From contig HG738137.1 in NCBI GenBank assembly GCA_000499405.2, positions 6,572,001 through 6,636,000 of the forward strand: DNA of 64,000 nt, given 5' to 3'. A program made the translations under genes and the position numbers. Source of the DNA: Onchocerca volvulus (Eukaryota > Nematoda > Chromadorea > Rhabditida > Onchocercidae). This document shows positions 40,004-52,832 of this stretch, piece after piece. Position 1 is the first letter of the stretch. Every line of letters starts with the position of its first letter. The notes under the pieces were generated by a model that saw only the letters and a program-made list of their open reading frames with translations, had not been told where the DNA came from and ran no database searches.

Positions 40004-40145
40004 TATGCGTGAGTTGGGATTTCCGTGAATATGTATGTAAATGAGTCGGGATCTCCGTGGACATATACGTCTGTACGTGTGTGCGTGAGTTTGGACCTTC
40101 GTAGGTGTTTGCGGTCGCACGTATATGCGTGAGTTGGAATCTCGA
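40004..40145. repeat. Degenerate minisatellite upstream of SON
   Basis: Imperfect units built around gcgtgagttgggatctccgtg recur about four times, separated by alternating atatacgt/cgtatatg-like blocks. It is noticeably more GC-rich than its surroundings and lies about 160-300 bases before the SON start, so it may overlap the promoter. Confidence 0.7.
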
Positions 40146-40295
40146 TGGAGGATGGTTGGTTTGTGGATTTATGATCGTTGGCTATAATATCGCAGTGTTA
40201 TATTATTGAAGGCGACGACGAAACTCTTTATGGAAAACACGATTTCATTGAAAATGCACAAATCACATAAATTTCTTCTAAATATTTGTATTTTT

Positions 40296-40297
40296 AG
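40296..40297 (+). promoter_or_regulatory. Probable trans-splice acceptor of SON
   Basis: The AG of tatttttag lies 11 bases before the ATG at 40309, preceded by a T-rich tract. The leader length fits a spliced-leader message. Confidence 0.6.
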
Positions 40298-40308
40298 TCA
40301 GTTGCCGA

Positions 40309-43300
40309 ATGGAAAAGGAGGAGGAGGAGGAGGAAGTGAAGCCGTCGTCGAGTGATGCTATCATTGCGTCATTGATCAATGAAGTGCGCAAAACGAATGA
40401 GGTGATTTTTTTCAAATTTATTGAAATACCAAAAAAAAAAATGCTATTTTTATTGAATAATCTATAAATCATCTTGAAAGAAAAGACTTTTCAGCCGTTC
40501 GATGTGGAAAGCTTAATTGGTGGAAGACTCGACGTTATAACAAAACGGTAAGTCTAATCTGCTTCGAACAGAATACTTTTATGTTGTGTGATCCTTTCTA
40601 TAAAGTAGCATTTGATGAGCTTGAGATGATAAATTATTTCATCGCAGGACAGTGTTGATATTCGTTTCAGATCATTAAAAGCTTTTTTGTTTTGAGTGAG
40701 AGATCAAAAAATTTAGGTTCATGTTGTCTTACTGTTTATTGTTTTTGAGTTGGAGGTTGTAATTTTTATTATTTTAGTTCAGGGGAATTTTTATAGAATA
40801 TTATCTTTTTTGTTTTTCTTCTTTTTAGGTTGTAGTAGAAAATGAAAGAATGACAGTTTGCTCGTTTTTGCACAATAAAATTTGAACGTTAGAATTTTAA
40901 CTGACAGAAATTTTATACATTAAAGCCTAGAACAAAGCTGGGAAAATTTTTTATGTGGGATTTTATATGGGGTGATATTTTGGTAAGTTGATTTAGGTTT
41001 GTTATATGAATGTTAAAACATTCGCTGATTTACTAGCGATCGTTTATGTAACGTAAAATATCACTATGAATAATTGCTGATGCGATTCTAATTTCTATTA
41101 TTTTTATCAATTTTGTTCCATTATATTAAATATATCATATTTTGACAATAAACATATTTTGAACATTCGACTCTATGGATTTAAAACTCTGCATTCTTAT
41201 TTCAGAGAGACAGAAAGTGATGGAAGCCTTTCATTGCATGGATATATTAAAAAATCAAAACGTCATAAGGACAAGAAATCTAAAAAAAACAGAAAGTCGA
41301 AATATAAATTACGATCTAAGTCAAAATCACCGTTACGCAAAAGGAAGAAGTATATTGTCATAAAATTCATTTTTGACAAAAATAAGTTTTATCTTTTGTT
41401 ATATTTCTAATTTTTATTAAAGTCACTTCAGACATCGAAGTCGCAGTCGTTCTGCAAGTATAGAAGGGAAAACTTGTCATGAAAGCATCGAAAAATTTGT
41501 CACTTACACTATTCCACCATCCGTTGAAGCCGTTATGGAAAAGGTTATTTTTCATGCCTAAATTATGATAATGTTAAAATTATTATCAGGTATGTTGATA
41601 GTTGTTTGCTAAAAAATGATGCATTTAAGCTGCTAAATTCCGTATCATATTTTGCTTAAAATTTTACCGAGATGATAAGGAATTTTTTTGAAAGTTGGAA
41701 AGCAATAAGTAATCTCTTAATGAAAAAGCCGATGAGAATTGGAGCTGATATAGGTTACCGTTGAATCATGTTAAAATAAATAGCATTGTTTCTAATATGT
41801 ATTTAAATTGACAGTGTAACAAGTTCACTTCCTTATGTATAAATGAAGTTTAAAATTCCAGATCTCAGATGATGAGGATGATCTTCCCGTTGGTGCAGAC
41901 TTCCTCAGCATTAGTGCTAGCAGTTCAAAAATGGATGGAAAAAATGCAGCATTCCAAGATTTTTCTACCGCTGCGCAAAATAAAACAAAAGAATTTAGTA
42001 AATATTGTTTTTGCTTCTTTTTTTTTTTTTGTTTTACGAATTGTTTTTGAAAAATTAGCTACATTTCTTTTGCTATACAGATGTTAATGAAGAAGTGTTT
42101 CCTTTGGCCAAGAAGAAAAAGAAGTCAGAAAGTCCACCTATTCTGAGGAAGCCGCGCCCATTATCGGAGATACTGGCCAAGGTGCGAGCCGAAAGAGATA
42201 GCACGTTTGTACCACGTAATATTAAATTGAAGCAAGAGAATGGGAAAAGGTAATTGAAGGGGATGTTGCTTCCATTTTATATCAAAAAATTTTATGATAC
42301 TAGTTTACTTAAATGTGTAAGAATTCTTTCTTTTTTTTTTTCAAATAGTATAATCATGCTATTTTATAATCATAGTCATGGATTTAGATTCGTATAATCA
42401 TACTGATCTAAATCTATGGTTTTCTGCGAAATTAAATCAGATATCACACTCAAACAATATCTAAGTACATTCGATGTTGAAAAGTTGTCAGTTGATCAGT
42501 TTAATTTTTATCGGATATATCAGTGTATTATATTCTTTGCCACTACTCTTCTGTTCAGTGTCTTTAAAAAAACAAACAAGTTTTTATTGTTTGTGTATGT
42601 TTTATGCTGCGAAATCTTGAAGTGATGCTATTCTCATTTGCAGTTTTGGCGAATCAACTGTAGATGTTGTCAGTCATGCAATTCCAAGTAATTTTTTCTT
42701 TTTTATTACAGAGAATTTAGAAAAACTGTAAACGTGCCATTTTTTACTTTGCATATTCTTCTAGTATTCTATTAATTTATTTGTAGATGTTGCAGAAAGC
42801 GATGGCAATAGACATGACAATGTCGAGTATGGGCCAAGACCACTGGAAGCTCTTGGGACACAACCAATCTCCGATGATGAGGATGAATTACAGTTATCGC
42901 CTCTTAAAATAAAACAGACTGAAACTTCAAAGTCCATTAAAATCGCCACTATAAGCAAGGTTATTCTGTTGTCTGTAATATCTGATTCTGCTAATAACTT
43001 CAGGTTTTTAGTGAATATTTATTGAACTTTGGGTTAGCTTAATTTTTTCAAAGGATGCACAGCAACTTTTAATTAAAAGCTTGAGCTTCAGTCAATCATA
43101 AATGAAAAATATATCTATCGTTAAGAATCAACCTTTGTATAATATTTACATTTAATCCAGTCAAAGTTATGAATGTAATGATCTGAACAAACCATCAATA
43201 TTTTGCTGTTGTATTTTTATTAATGTTTATTTACTAATATTTTCAGTTTTCTGTGAACTGCATCTCTTATAAAGCCCCATTTGTAGATACAATTCGGTAA

Positions 43301-46300
43301 TGAGAAAAAAACTCAGGTAGGAAAAGATGGAGAAATTCCGGTTAGTGATGCAAGTGCAGGACCTTCTTTTTCAAATGATGATACTATTGATGAAATGATT
43401 GCTGAAAAACATCTGAGATCGGAACGAGGAATGAGCGGGAATGAAAGTGAGAAAAGAAGAAAAACAGATGGTGAGATTGAGACTAGTTATTGAAACGTCA
43501 TTTATTCAATTAAACTTCTTCAGCGTTGACTATCGTTTGGTGAAGAATTCTGTAATTCGTGGTGAACGATCTTTTTTTACGTCTAAATACGATGTGATAC
43601 ATGTTTGTGATTACTGGGAACTTTTTTTGCATCACTACCTAACATTTAATTAGATAGGCACTAAAAACTGTATAAATAAGTTAAAAAAGGATTGTTATTG
43701 TTTCTTTGCTTTTTTTTTTCCAGTAATTGTTCCCAGATGCAGCATCGAAATGATTTAAAAATTAAGTCCAAGAAGCTTTAGTTCATTTTGAACTTTTTTG
43801 ATTTATATTTTCCAAAAATCTTTTCTCCAATCTTTTTCCAGAAAAGAAAAGAAAAAAAGGAAAGAAAGATAAGAAGCACGGAAAACAGTATTCGAAACGT
43901 CACAGTTCATTGTCGTCGGATAGTGAAAAGGAATGGAAACTTTTGGAAAAGAAGTGCAAAATTTTTTCATGGCTTATTAATTTTTGTATTTTTTGTAATT
44001 ATCATTTATTTTCTTTTTTTGTATTTAAACTGAGGGATTTTAGAAACAAAGTGAAGGAATATTCACGATACTCAGGACGGGAATTCGACAAGTCTCGCAG
44101 GCGGCCTGGTTGGTTTTTGGTGCTTGATTTTGACTAACACACCATAAATACTTGTTTTACATTATATCCTCGTGTCTATAATGAATCGAAATTTGAAATA
44201 CTTTTCAGGAAGCGTTTATGTGCAGTCGTATTACGTTGACAGTAATAAAAGAGTGCATGAAGGTTCGAAATGGCAATGGAATCGTGGAGAAAAAGATATC
44301 AAAGAAAAAACTGCTACATTTTCTATGAAGTAAGTAAATCTGTGATATGCAAATGCATTAGTTAACTTTGTTGGGCGGCTTGATGTTTAAGATATCGTTT
44401 TCTAGTTTTCGGTCAAAAGGATGGAAGCAAACTCGCTCAACGAGAAGTCCTTATTCAGAACGAAAGCGAAAGCGATCTCCATCAAGTTCATGTTCACGTT
44501 CCCATTCACGCTCAAGGTTTCAGTTTTGTATGACATTATTTCTAATATTCTTGCATTCTGCACTGATTTTCTTTTAAATTTTCAATGAATTCATTAGTAA
44601 AATTTATAGATCGTTATCAGACACTTCATCACGAAGCTCTCATTCATCCCACTATCGTAAAGTGCGAAGCTCTTATCGTGGTCACAACCATTATCATTAT
44701 TATCGGGATCGAGAAAGTAATAATAAACGACCAAGTGATGATGAATCAAATGATCGTAAAATTGATAAAAAGAAATTGCTGGAGATTGCACAAAGAAATG
44801 CCGCTCAAATGGCACAGGTTTGAATTGCTTTGTCTTGTTTTTATAATTAAAGTATTTTGTAGCTTCAATCCGAAAACAATATTTTTTCGACGAAGTCGAA
44901 TGAAAATATTATTTTTCTGCCGTTCTTTTTTTTTTTTCTCGTGCTCATTTCAACCGTTTTGATAACACGGATTTTAAAAGTCTGAGTTTCAAAGCTTTCA
45001 ATAAACTAGTGAAATTAATTGTTCTAAGGTATATTTTTTGCTTTCATTTTCCGAAATCCATTGAAATATTAGGTCTTCATTTTTTTTCTTTTTTTTTTTG
45101 AAATCCAATTTATGAAAATTTAAATTTTAGCTTGGTTATTTACCGAATACTTCTGTTGAAACAAAAGCCCAATTGAAAGCAGGTGGACAATCTGTCGATC
45201 AACTTGTTGGTAACATTTTTCGCATTCGATGTTTTTACTAGAGGCTGTGTCTTATTTTGGTGATCGTATTGCTAATTACTTATGCTGTTTGACTTTTGTT
45301 TCAGATTTTTGTCAAAAATTACAACGGTCACAAGATAAGGCTGTACGACGTGAGAAAGGCGAGGCAGTATCGAGTGATGAGGATTTGGCGCCGAGAAAGA
45401 AAAAGGGCGAAGATGATACTGATTTCCTGAAACATCCATTTGCTTTGAAAACTGCTACTCCAATCACTATTAACATTCCAGTAAGTGGTTCTAAATTGTA
45501 TTCTACTTTCTAGCTTCAGTATCATAGTTACATCAATAATTCGATTGTGTTAAAACATTAGAAATCTTAAGTCTCAGTATCTTTAAACACTCTATGAATA
45601 TCTATTTTGGCTGGTTGATGCAGTGTTTATGTGGATTTCAGTTTTGTTTGTTTTCCATTCATCGCAGAATTCTTAATCATTTTGAGATAACGATCAAAAT
45701 ATAATCATGTTAGTAAACACAAATCTTTTAGAATAGCATTTCGAAATTGCGCAACCACTTTATATAACATTTTAAACTCCATTTTAAATCTTTTTATGAA
45801 CTTAAATCTTCATATGATATAAAAGTAAACTATTTTCCAGAATTCGATTCCACTCCCAATTAAAACACCTGCACAAAGGACGCTGGAAGAAAGTCAGTTA
45901 CGTATTGCTTATCCAGTATCTTCCGGAGCACAGCATCGGGAAAAAGATAATGTAAGATTAGTGAAACGTATCTATCACTGCTTGATTTGCGCTGTTTTAA
46001 ATGATTAAATAATTTTGTTCGTAGGGATGGATACCAGTCAAAAAGGAAGAAGTACCATCAGTGTGCAGTCCAGCACAAAAAACGAAATTGGCTGCAGTCC
46101 CTACACACAAGGATAAAGAGAAGGTTGTATTTTTCGTTTTTCTTTATCGATTAATCTGAAAACTTTTTACACTAGGTTAGGAATTCTCTTATTTTTATAT
46201 GCATGTTTCTTATTTGCTGTGGATAATAAGTTTTAATGTATGCCGACTTATTTGAATATTTAAAAAAATATTCGATAATCTAACTGTTGCTATTTCTTTT

Positions 46301-49300
46301 CACAAAAAAAAAAAATTTCGAAATACTTGAGGGTTTTGATATTTAATCGACTTCCTTGAATTATGTGATCCAAGTTATCAGGAATTTCTTTTTCAGGTTT
46401 CCCACACATTTGAAATCTCGGCTGCCGAATCATTCATATTGCCACCACCTCCAAAACCACCGATATTGGCATCGTTTACACAGTCTGCCTCTTCTTTATT
46501 AAATTTGCCTCCACCCCCACCACCACCTGATTTGTTTTCTGGTTCTTGCAACAGTTCACAGAATCAAGAACAGAAGTCCTCTTCTCTTGGTTTAAACTAT
46601 GGTAATGTTGTCACAGTACCAGAAGAAGAATCTGTATTCAGGGAACCAGAATCCCTCCATCATACGGTATATAATTGTGAAAAAGATTTCGCTTCAAATT
46701 TTGATCTGAAAATTTAGATCCGAAATGTCATGAACAGGATGTATCTAGTTTGTCTGTTTGTTGGGATATTTTTTGCTTCAGTAGTTGTATCCTTACTTAG
46801 TTTTCTCGTAAAAGTTAAAGCAAAAGTGTAGAGAGATTGATTTCTTGCTATTTTTGTGGTATGTTTTCTGATTGTTTTTTTTTCTTTTTTTGTTGGTTAG
46901 TATTCCACCGTTAAAGAATCTTCGAATATGTGATTTTTTAGTATTTGAAATAATTTACGGTGGATAAATGAAGGTGACGTATTTGGAAGTTGCTATTTAT
47001 GTGCTCAAATTTAGCAAGAATCGTACGGCTACAATGTGCAGGATCCCTTCTAACAGGAGCAAGATATCCCTTTGTTTGGAAACAACAGACACGATTTTTT
47101 GTTTCCTAACTTAGTTTTTTTGTGTTTTTTGATTTCCTCTCCATGGGTTCAAGTTTATGAATCGGTCGTATTTTCTTCGATAAATATTATGACTTATTTA
47201 CTTGATATGCACAATTTCTGATTTCCTACTGGAAACTACACTGCTGAGGCACCACTCGTATCTGTGGGTACAGATTTAAATTCTTTTGTTTTAGCCGGCA
47301 AATGTTGGCAGGGTGATGGCAAAACGAATAAAAGCAACTAAGCTGTTAGCGAAAGATCCGAATGACTATGAAGCAAGAAATCTATTGAAAGAAGCTGATG
47401 ATCAGGCAATTTTTTCTATTATCAGATATTAAAAGTTGTGGTTGAAAGTGTAAGCTGTTACAGTAAATAAGAGATAGAACATAGTGTAGAGCATTCGAAT
47501 GGTGGAGATAAAGTGGCCGGATGGTTTAGTTTCTCTCTGAGGAATTTGTGAAAGTTCGTTGTCGATGTTGCCCATGGTTTTGGTTATGTGTATAATAGTT
47601 CCTACTCATTATTATTATGCGTGGCATAAATTCCACCTTCCAAACCTTTCGATCGTTCTACGATTTTAAGGTATTTCACAGTGGATATAATAAAAGCAGC
47701 GTAAAACTGAACTATCAGGGACGCTTGGTATACTCTGTTCACTTGCGGGGTCAAAGATACGCAACATTTTAATTTTCTAATGTAGTACTTGTGCATTTTG
47801 TCTAACGAACTGTCTTTCCATCTATGGTAGGCCAAGATTATTTGTTCTACTATTTTGCTACTGCCGTAACAAATGGGTAAAATTAAAATCTTGTAACCAT
47901 CAGAAGTCGTTAGCTTTCATCTAGATGGCCTTTCTTATTCAAAAATATTATGTTTTTCTTTGTCTTCAATGCATTTTTTGAAAAGGAAAAGATTAGAGTA
48001 GATTTTTGGAAAAAGATGAGAAAAACTCATTTTTTCATAGCAGAAATTTTTCTATAGGTAATTTTAAAAAATAATAGAGGGGGGAGGAAAATTTTATGTA
48101 GAAAATGATGATCTTTAGACTGTTAATCCGAATTTGCGATTGGATTTCATGAACATCTGCAGATAAAATCTATGCGTACTTTCTACCAAACTCTTTTGAT
48201 TCGTGCTTTAGAATTTCGAAATGGTGAATACCATTTTACAGATAAGAGCATGGGCTGAGAGTAAAAAGGATTTACCGGGAAAATTTACTGGATCCACTGG
48301 TGTGAATATATTGAAAGCTGATCAGCTTGGTCCGGATGATCCGCGTTTCAATGTTTGGGCAAAAAAGGTTTGTTGGATTGCCCTAAAAGATTTAGATGGA
48401 AACCATATTTACAAGGTCCAAGGTTTTTATTCTGTGAGGTTCTTTCCGGTTTGAACCACAAAATCTGCTTTGAAAAATATATTGCTATAATCTTAAAAGT
48501 TTCTCATAAGGGCTTTTAGAAATCATATGGATCTATCTGGCTAGATTGAGAAAATGGCAAATTATTTTTGTAATGCTGAATGTGTTTTGGGTTCCAGCGT
48601 TTTTCTCGACAGGCAACTTCAGTGATATCTAATAGGCCATATGTCCTACACAGTCCTTATTTTCGGCATGAACCCTAGATTTCATGAATGAAGCATATTG
48701 CTGCGGGAGGACCTATAAAAACTGCAGCAATTTCAAACATTTTTTAAATAAAAAATAATAGACAGGAAAATAAATCCGTTTTTAATTAAATCAATAATTA
48801 ATACATTGCACTGATAGTGCCATTTTTTTTTAATTGTATCTAAACAACATTCGATTGGTGACGATATTCAGCTTAATAGAAAATGATTTTTTATACGTGA
48901 GTATATTTCTTGTTAAAAATTTTATTATATTTTGCATCATTTATATCCACTGGCAGTATCGATGGTTTTTAATGAAAAATTATATGGTCTAAAAAATCTT
49001 ATTTCACATTTCTTTGCGTTGCGATTTCTTTCGGTTTAGGAAATTAGTAGAAGAATTTTCAGCCCAGGAATCGCCACTGGAAACTCTTAACTTTAAACAA
49101 TCTCTCACATTTCTGAGGTAATGCTCTGGTGTGTTAGAATAATACAACAACATATCTTGAAAATAATATTTTCTGCTTAGACCCTACTCAGTTAATAATA
49201 TTTGATGACTTTGTAATTTAACAGATTCCCTATGCTCATTTTGCCACTGCTGAAGATAAATCTCAATATTTTAATGGAATTGTGAGAGCTTCTATATGTT

Positions 49301-51551
49301 GAGAAGAACGGGTCTTGGCGCAAATTCTTATGAGCACAAATTCTTCGATCGAAAACAGCAGATTTTCATTGGATTTGAATTAGCAATATTTTAGCACTTT
49401 TTAACTTATTAAAACATTCCTGTCTTTCTGTCGTATTTTGCTATAAACAGTTCAAATCTTTTTCTATAAAAAATTGGCGAATTTAAATATCTTTCAACTA
49501 ATTTGTGACAAAAAACTCTTTTTAGAAATTAAAGTTTTGCATGCAGTCTTGACTGTTTCATTTTTATTTTAATTTCTGCTTTTAATCTCTAAAACATTAA
49601 AAATATCTTTTTTGGTTTATTGTCCATATAAACCAATAATGCAATAAACGCAGTGGTTGTGCCCGGTTAATCAGATATATTGCTTTATTTTGCAGTTTTG
49701 CGTTTTTTTTTTTCGAAATTCATCAAGTGTCAATAAAGCCTGCTCGCTCCATTCATTGGCTGGCTTTCTTGGCACCAATAACTGACTGAAAGAAACTAAA
49801 AATTTTCTATTACTTATTAGATTATCAATATTTGAAATGGCTCACAGTGGATGCACCGTAATCGATTTCATGTTTTGGTCCGGTCACCCGACCGGTGTGC
49901 TTCATATTTGTTGGTTCTGCTTAGTTGCTGTGGAGAAAAAGTGGTTGAAAATGGACGAACAATTATCTACTACAAATAGATTGTTAATGGTCTTAATGAC
50001 ACGAGTTGCATTTTTTTTTGCGCATATGGTAACAGGTTTTCCCCTTATATTAGAAATTTTAGATTTTTGAATTTCTTATATATATATATAAGAAAAACAT
50101 ATTAAACAAACCATTCTAGATTAAGAATAATTTTGTGTGATCTGTTAGCTACCTAGTTAGGCATCACACTGGAGATTGAGTTAATAAATAATGCATATAG
50201 TAGTAGGAATTTTTTTTTAATATATCAGCTTGAATAAATCAAACTAACATCAAAGTATTTTTAACTTTTCGAAAGTAAAGTTTATATTGACTTATTCTAA
50301 ATCGTCCCTGTATTGGTAATCATGCGCTATTTATGTATGTCTTGCAACTCGTGTCATTGATCATGGACAGAAATTATTTAGGTGTTGCTGAGCAGTAACT
50401 GATGATGGGAAAGGATTTATTTCCACTGTAGCTGATGTTTTGACCTTTTTGACCTAGTGATCATACGGCTTTTGGCGTAAGTTTGTGTATGGCTTTTCTA
50501 GTTTCTTTTTTTTTGCTTTATTTTTCAAAGCTCTATATATCTTATCTAAATACGTTGCATTTTAGGATTTTTTGAAACAGACGAATGCTATCAACAGTGG
50601 TGTAGGTTTAAAGTTGATGCAGAAAATGGGTTGGACACCTGGTGAAGGTTTAGGAAAAGGGAGGGATGGTCCTCTTGAACCGTTGGTTTTGGATATCAAA
50701 TCGGACAGGAAAGGTTTGTGAATAACATTTTTTTTTTTTTTTAATAGTGTTCAAGTTATATTTGCCCGATTGTGAAACGCCGACACAATGTTATAAAAGA
50801 CTCATTTATTTTGAGGTTTTGCTTTATTCAGTTTTATGATTGTTTTTGTCAATTTTTTGTTAATGCAATCAGAAATTTTAGGTTTAGTGGCGACAGAAGA
50901 ACTTCCGGAGTCGAAAAAGTCATGCCCAAATTCTGGAAAAAATATAGCTGGTACAACTTTTGGTTTTAAGCCTTTTGACTTTCTTCATATGACTTTATGA
51001 TCATCTGATAAAATTAGTTGATTCTTTATATAAAAATAAAATTTCTTAAATGTATCTTGATTAGATAAATTATATTTCAAAAGCATTAGAAGACAAAACA
51101 ATCATTTATTTCAGGGAAGCATCCAGTGTCTATTCTTATGGAACTTTGCTCGAAAAAGCGATGGCATGCCCCGCAATTTACATGTTTAGAGAGTGGACCT
51201 TCAAATAACCGCAGATTTCTGTGGAAGGTAAGAAAATGTATATGATTCCAGTTAGCTTCTATCTTGGATATTAATAAAAGCTCAGGTTTATCAGTAATAT
51301 GATTGAAATAGGTGCCGAAAAGAAGTCAAACTATAGATAATTTAGATATAATTTTTATTTACTGATTATGGTTCATGTTCTTTTTGATAAATATATCAGC
51401 ATTCATCTTCCAGGTTGTTATTAATAGTGTTGAATATCAACCGTCTGTCCCATCAACTAATAAAAAGACTGGGAAGGCTCAAGCATGTCAAGTAGTTCTG
51501 CAATCTTTGGGTCTGGTTCCACGCGATCCATCGTTACCAGTTGTTTTATGA
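40309..51551 (+). CDS. SON: SON orthologue, nuclear-speckle RNA-binding splicing cofactor
   Basis: SON promotes splicing of introns with weak sites. This model has 1054 residues and 25 exons: 40309-40401, 40495-40547, 41206-41349, 41432-41543, 41862-41997, 42081-42249, 42644-42687, 42787-42959, 43287-43470, 43842-43953, 44044-44108, 44209-44329, 44406-44516, 44610-44817, 45131-45209, 45305-45480, 45841-45951, 46025-46123, 46397-46666, 47295-47405, 48242-48367, 50566-50713, 50882-50950, 51115-51227, 51414-51551. All phases close. Order: acidic start, lysine-rich stretches, short RS region (about 469-575), LLEIAQRNAAQMA block, YPVSSGAQHR, proline runs (about 731-820), PGKFTGSTGV, G-patch (about 900-948, MGWTPGEGLGKG), dsRBD (about 971-1054, KHPVSILMELC to VVLQSLGLVP). 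This matches human SON from the RS region onward, but without the long vertebrate repeat section. Intron 20 lacks a GT donor (CAG|GCAATT), and exon 21 may also start at 48212, adding ten residues. Confidence 0.95.
42377..42418. repeat. Small hairpin in SON intron 6
   Basis: Arms 42377-42389 and 42406-42418 (13 nt) pair completely in the plus-strand RNA, one pair being G-U, with a 16-nt loop. It lies in the intron between 42249 and 42644 and could expose or hide splice signals, but there is no direct evidence of function. Confidence 0.6.
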
Positions 51552-52174
51552 AGTATTGCAACTAAGTTTTTCGCTGTATTATGGGCGTTTTGTATCATAT
51601 GCATCTTTTTTCTAATTAGGAATTCATGACTCTAGTTTCCGGATTAAATTTTGATAAGTCTTTAAGCCATTGAATTGAATTATAGCAAAATAAAAAAAAA
51701 AAAATGTCGATATTGTAATGCAACGAATACTGTAATGCTTGTGATAATTTTATCTATCTATATTGCATCATCTCATATTTCCCAAACAAAAATATGTTTG
51801 ATTACTGAGGAGTATATTTTTCATTCTTTTTATGGATGAAAAGCGTTTCAAGTTTCTTCATTAGCATGGCAAACTAATTATATTTTCCCCATTTTTAAAT
51901 GCCTATTTGTAGATTTTTGACAAACTGCTGATTGTAAACATTTTTGATCCATGTGTATTTCATTGTACATTTTTTCATTGCAATAAAATTATTTTCCTCA
52001 AACTAGTGATAATACATACTAGGAAACGTAGTTTGTTCTTGCAAACATCCCATGAAACATAATGGAAATGAAATTATTTATTGGAATAATTCACACGAGT
52101 GCAAAGACTGAAGTTGTGAATTAAGTGGACACTGAATAATTTTGAATTTACAAGCAGAGATGATGATAATACTT
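51552..52174. other. Convergent 3' region of SON and the glycine-rich gene
   Basis: It contains plus-strand AATAAA at 51689-51694 and 51982-51987 (SON candidates) and the complement TTTATT at 52077-52082 for the minus-strand gene. No other gene is visible. The two transcripts end within a few hundred bases of each other. Confidence 0.6.
52077..52082 (-). other. Poly(A) signal of the glycine-rich gene
   Basis: AATAAA on the minus strand, about 93 bases downstream of the stop codon that ends at 52175. Confidence 0.55.
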
Positions 52175-52822
52175 TTAGTCAAAATCTGGACGTCCATATG
52201 GAACCTCGCCCTGTCCAGCGTGTCCAAAACCTTTGCCACCACCCCTTGCAGTGTCTCCATAACCTTTTCCATCCCGTCCAGCACCTCCATAACCACCACC
52301 CCGTCCAGCGCTTCCACCACCCTGTCCAACGCCTCCATAACTATCACCCCGTCCATCCCCTTTGCCACGTGGCCCTATAACAGGACGTGTATAGAATTTG
52401 TATGTTATATTTGAAGAAAACTTCTGACATGTCATCAAATTGGAATTGAGCGTTTAAATAATATAGAACATTTAAAAATCAATAATTAAAAATATTGAAA
52501 TCCAGGCAATATTTCCAGAAGATCATGCGAGTCATTTCGAATCCTAATTTTTTTTTTTATTAATAAACAAAAATTACTGCATAAAATTATCTTTTTTCTC
52601 ACCGTAAATTTCACTGCTGTCTGCAGAAAAATCTCCTCCATCTCGGCCATCCTGTTCATATCTTCTTCCGGGAGGACCTGCTCCTCCTCCGATTCTTCCC
52701 ACACCTGTTTTTGCAGATGCTGGTCGATGGTATCCCTGAGGAACTGTATCGACCACTATTACTGCTAACATATTTATTGCAGTCAGCAGCAAGATTCCTT
52801 CAATGATGCCTCTCGAAATCAT
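52175..52822 (-). CDS. Glycine-rich small protein with hydrophobic N terminus, probably secreted
   Basis: Two exons, 52822-52603 and 52374-52175, join in phase (TAC-G|gtgag to ttatag|GG) to give 139 residues. Residues 1-25 contain a hydrophobic core (GILLLTAINMLAVIVV) that fits a signal peptide or signal-anchor. The mature part is about one third glycine with arginine, lysine, aspartate and tyrosine. It begins with GRIGGGAGPPGRRYEQDGRD and continues with irregular GGxG, GRGDS, GYGGAGRDGKGYGD and ARGGGKGFG repeats. An acceptor tttcag lies 8 bases upstream of the ATG, so the message is probably trans-spliced. Glycine-rich secreted peptides in nematodes serve as antimicrobial-type or cuticle/eggshell-associated proteins, but no specific family can be named. 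Low-complexity sequence makes homology unreliable. The gene is convergent with SON. Confidence 0.72.
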
Positions 52823-52830
52823 GCTATTCT

Positions 52831-52832
52831 CT
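52831..52832 (-). promoter_or_regulatory. Probable trans-splice acceptor of the glycine-rich gene
   Basis: On the minus strand gatttcag is followed by 8 bases and then the ATG at 52822-52820. Confidence 0.6.

Larger units (their letters stand above)
37934..40297. other. Region between the unknown minus gene and SON
   Basis: It should hold the 5' part of the minus-strand gene and the SON promoter. Candidate coding-like pieces are the minus segment 38392-38526, a plus segment 39080-39219 (after acceptor gttatttag, 45 open codons then TAA) and an ATG-initiated 82-codon plus ORF at 39474-39722. None can be chained into a gene. A degenerate minisatellite occupies about 40004-40145. Confidence 0.5.
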
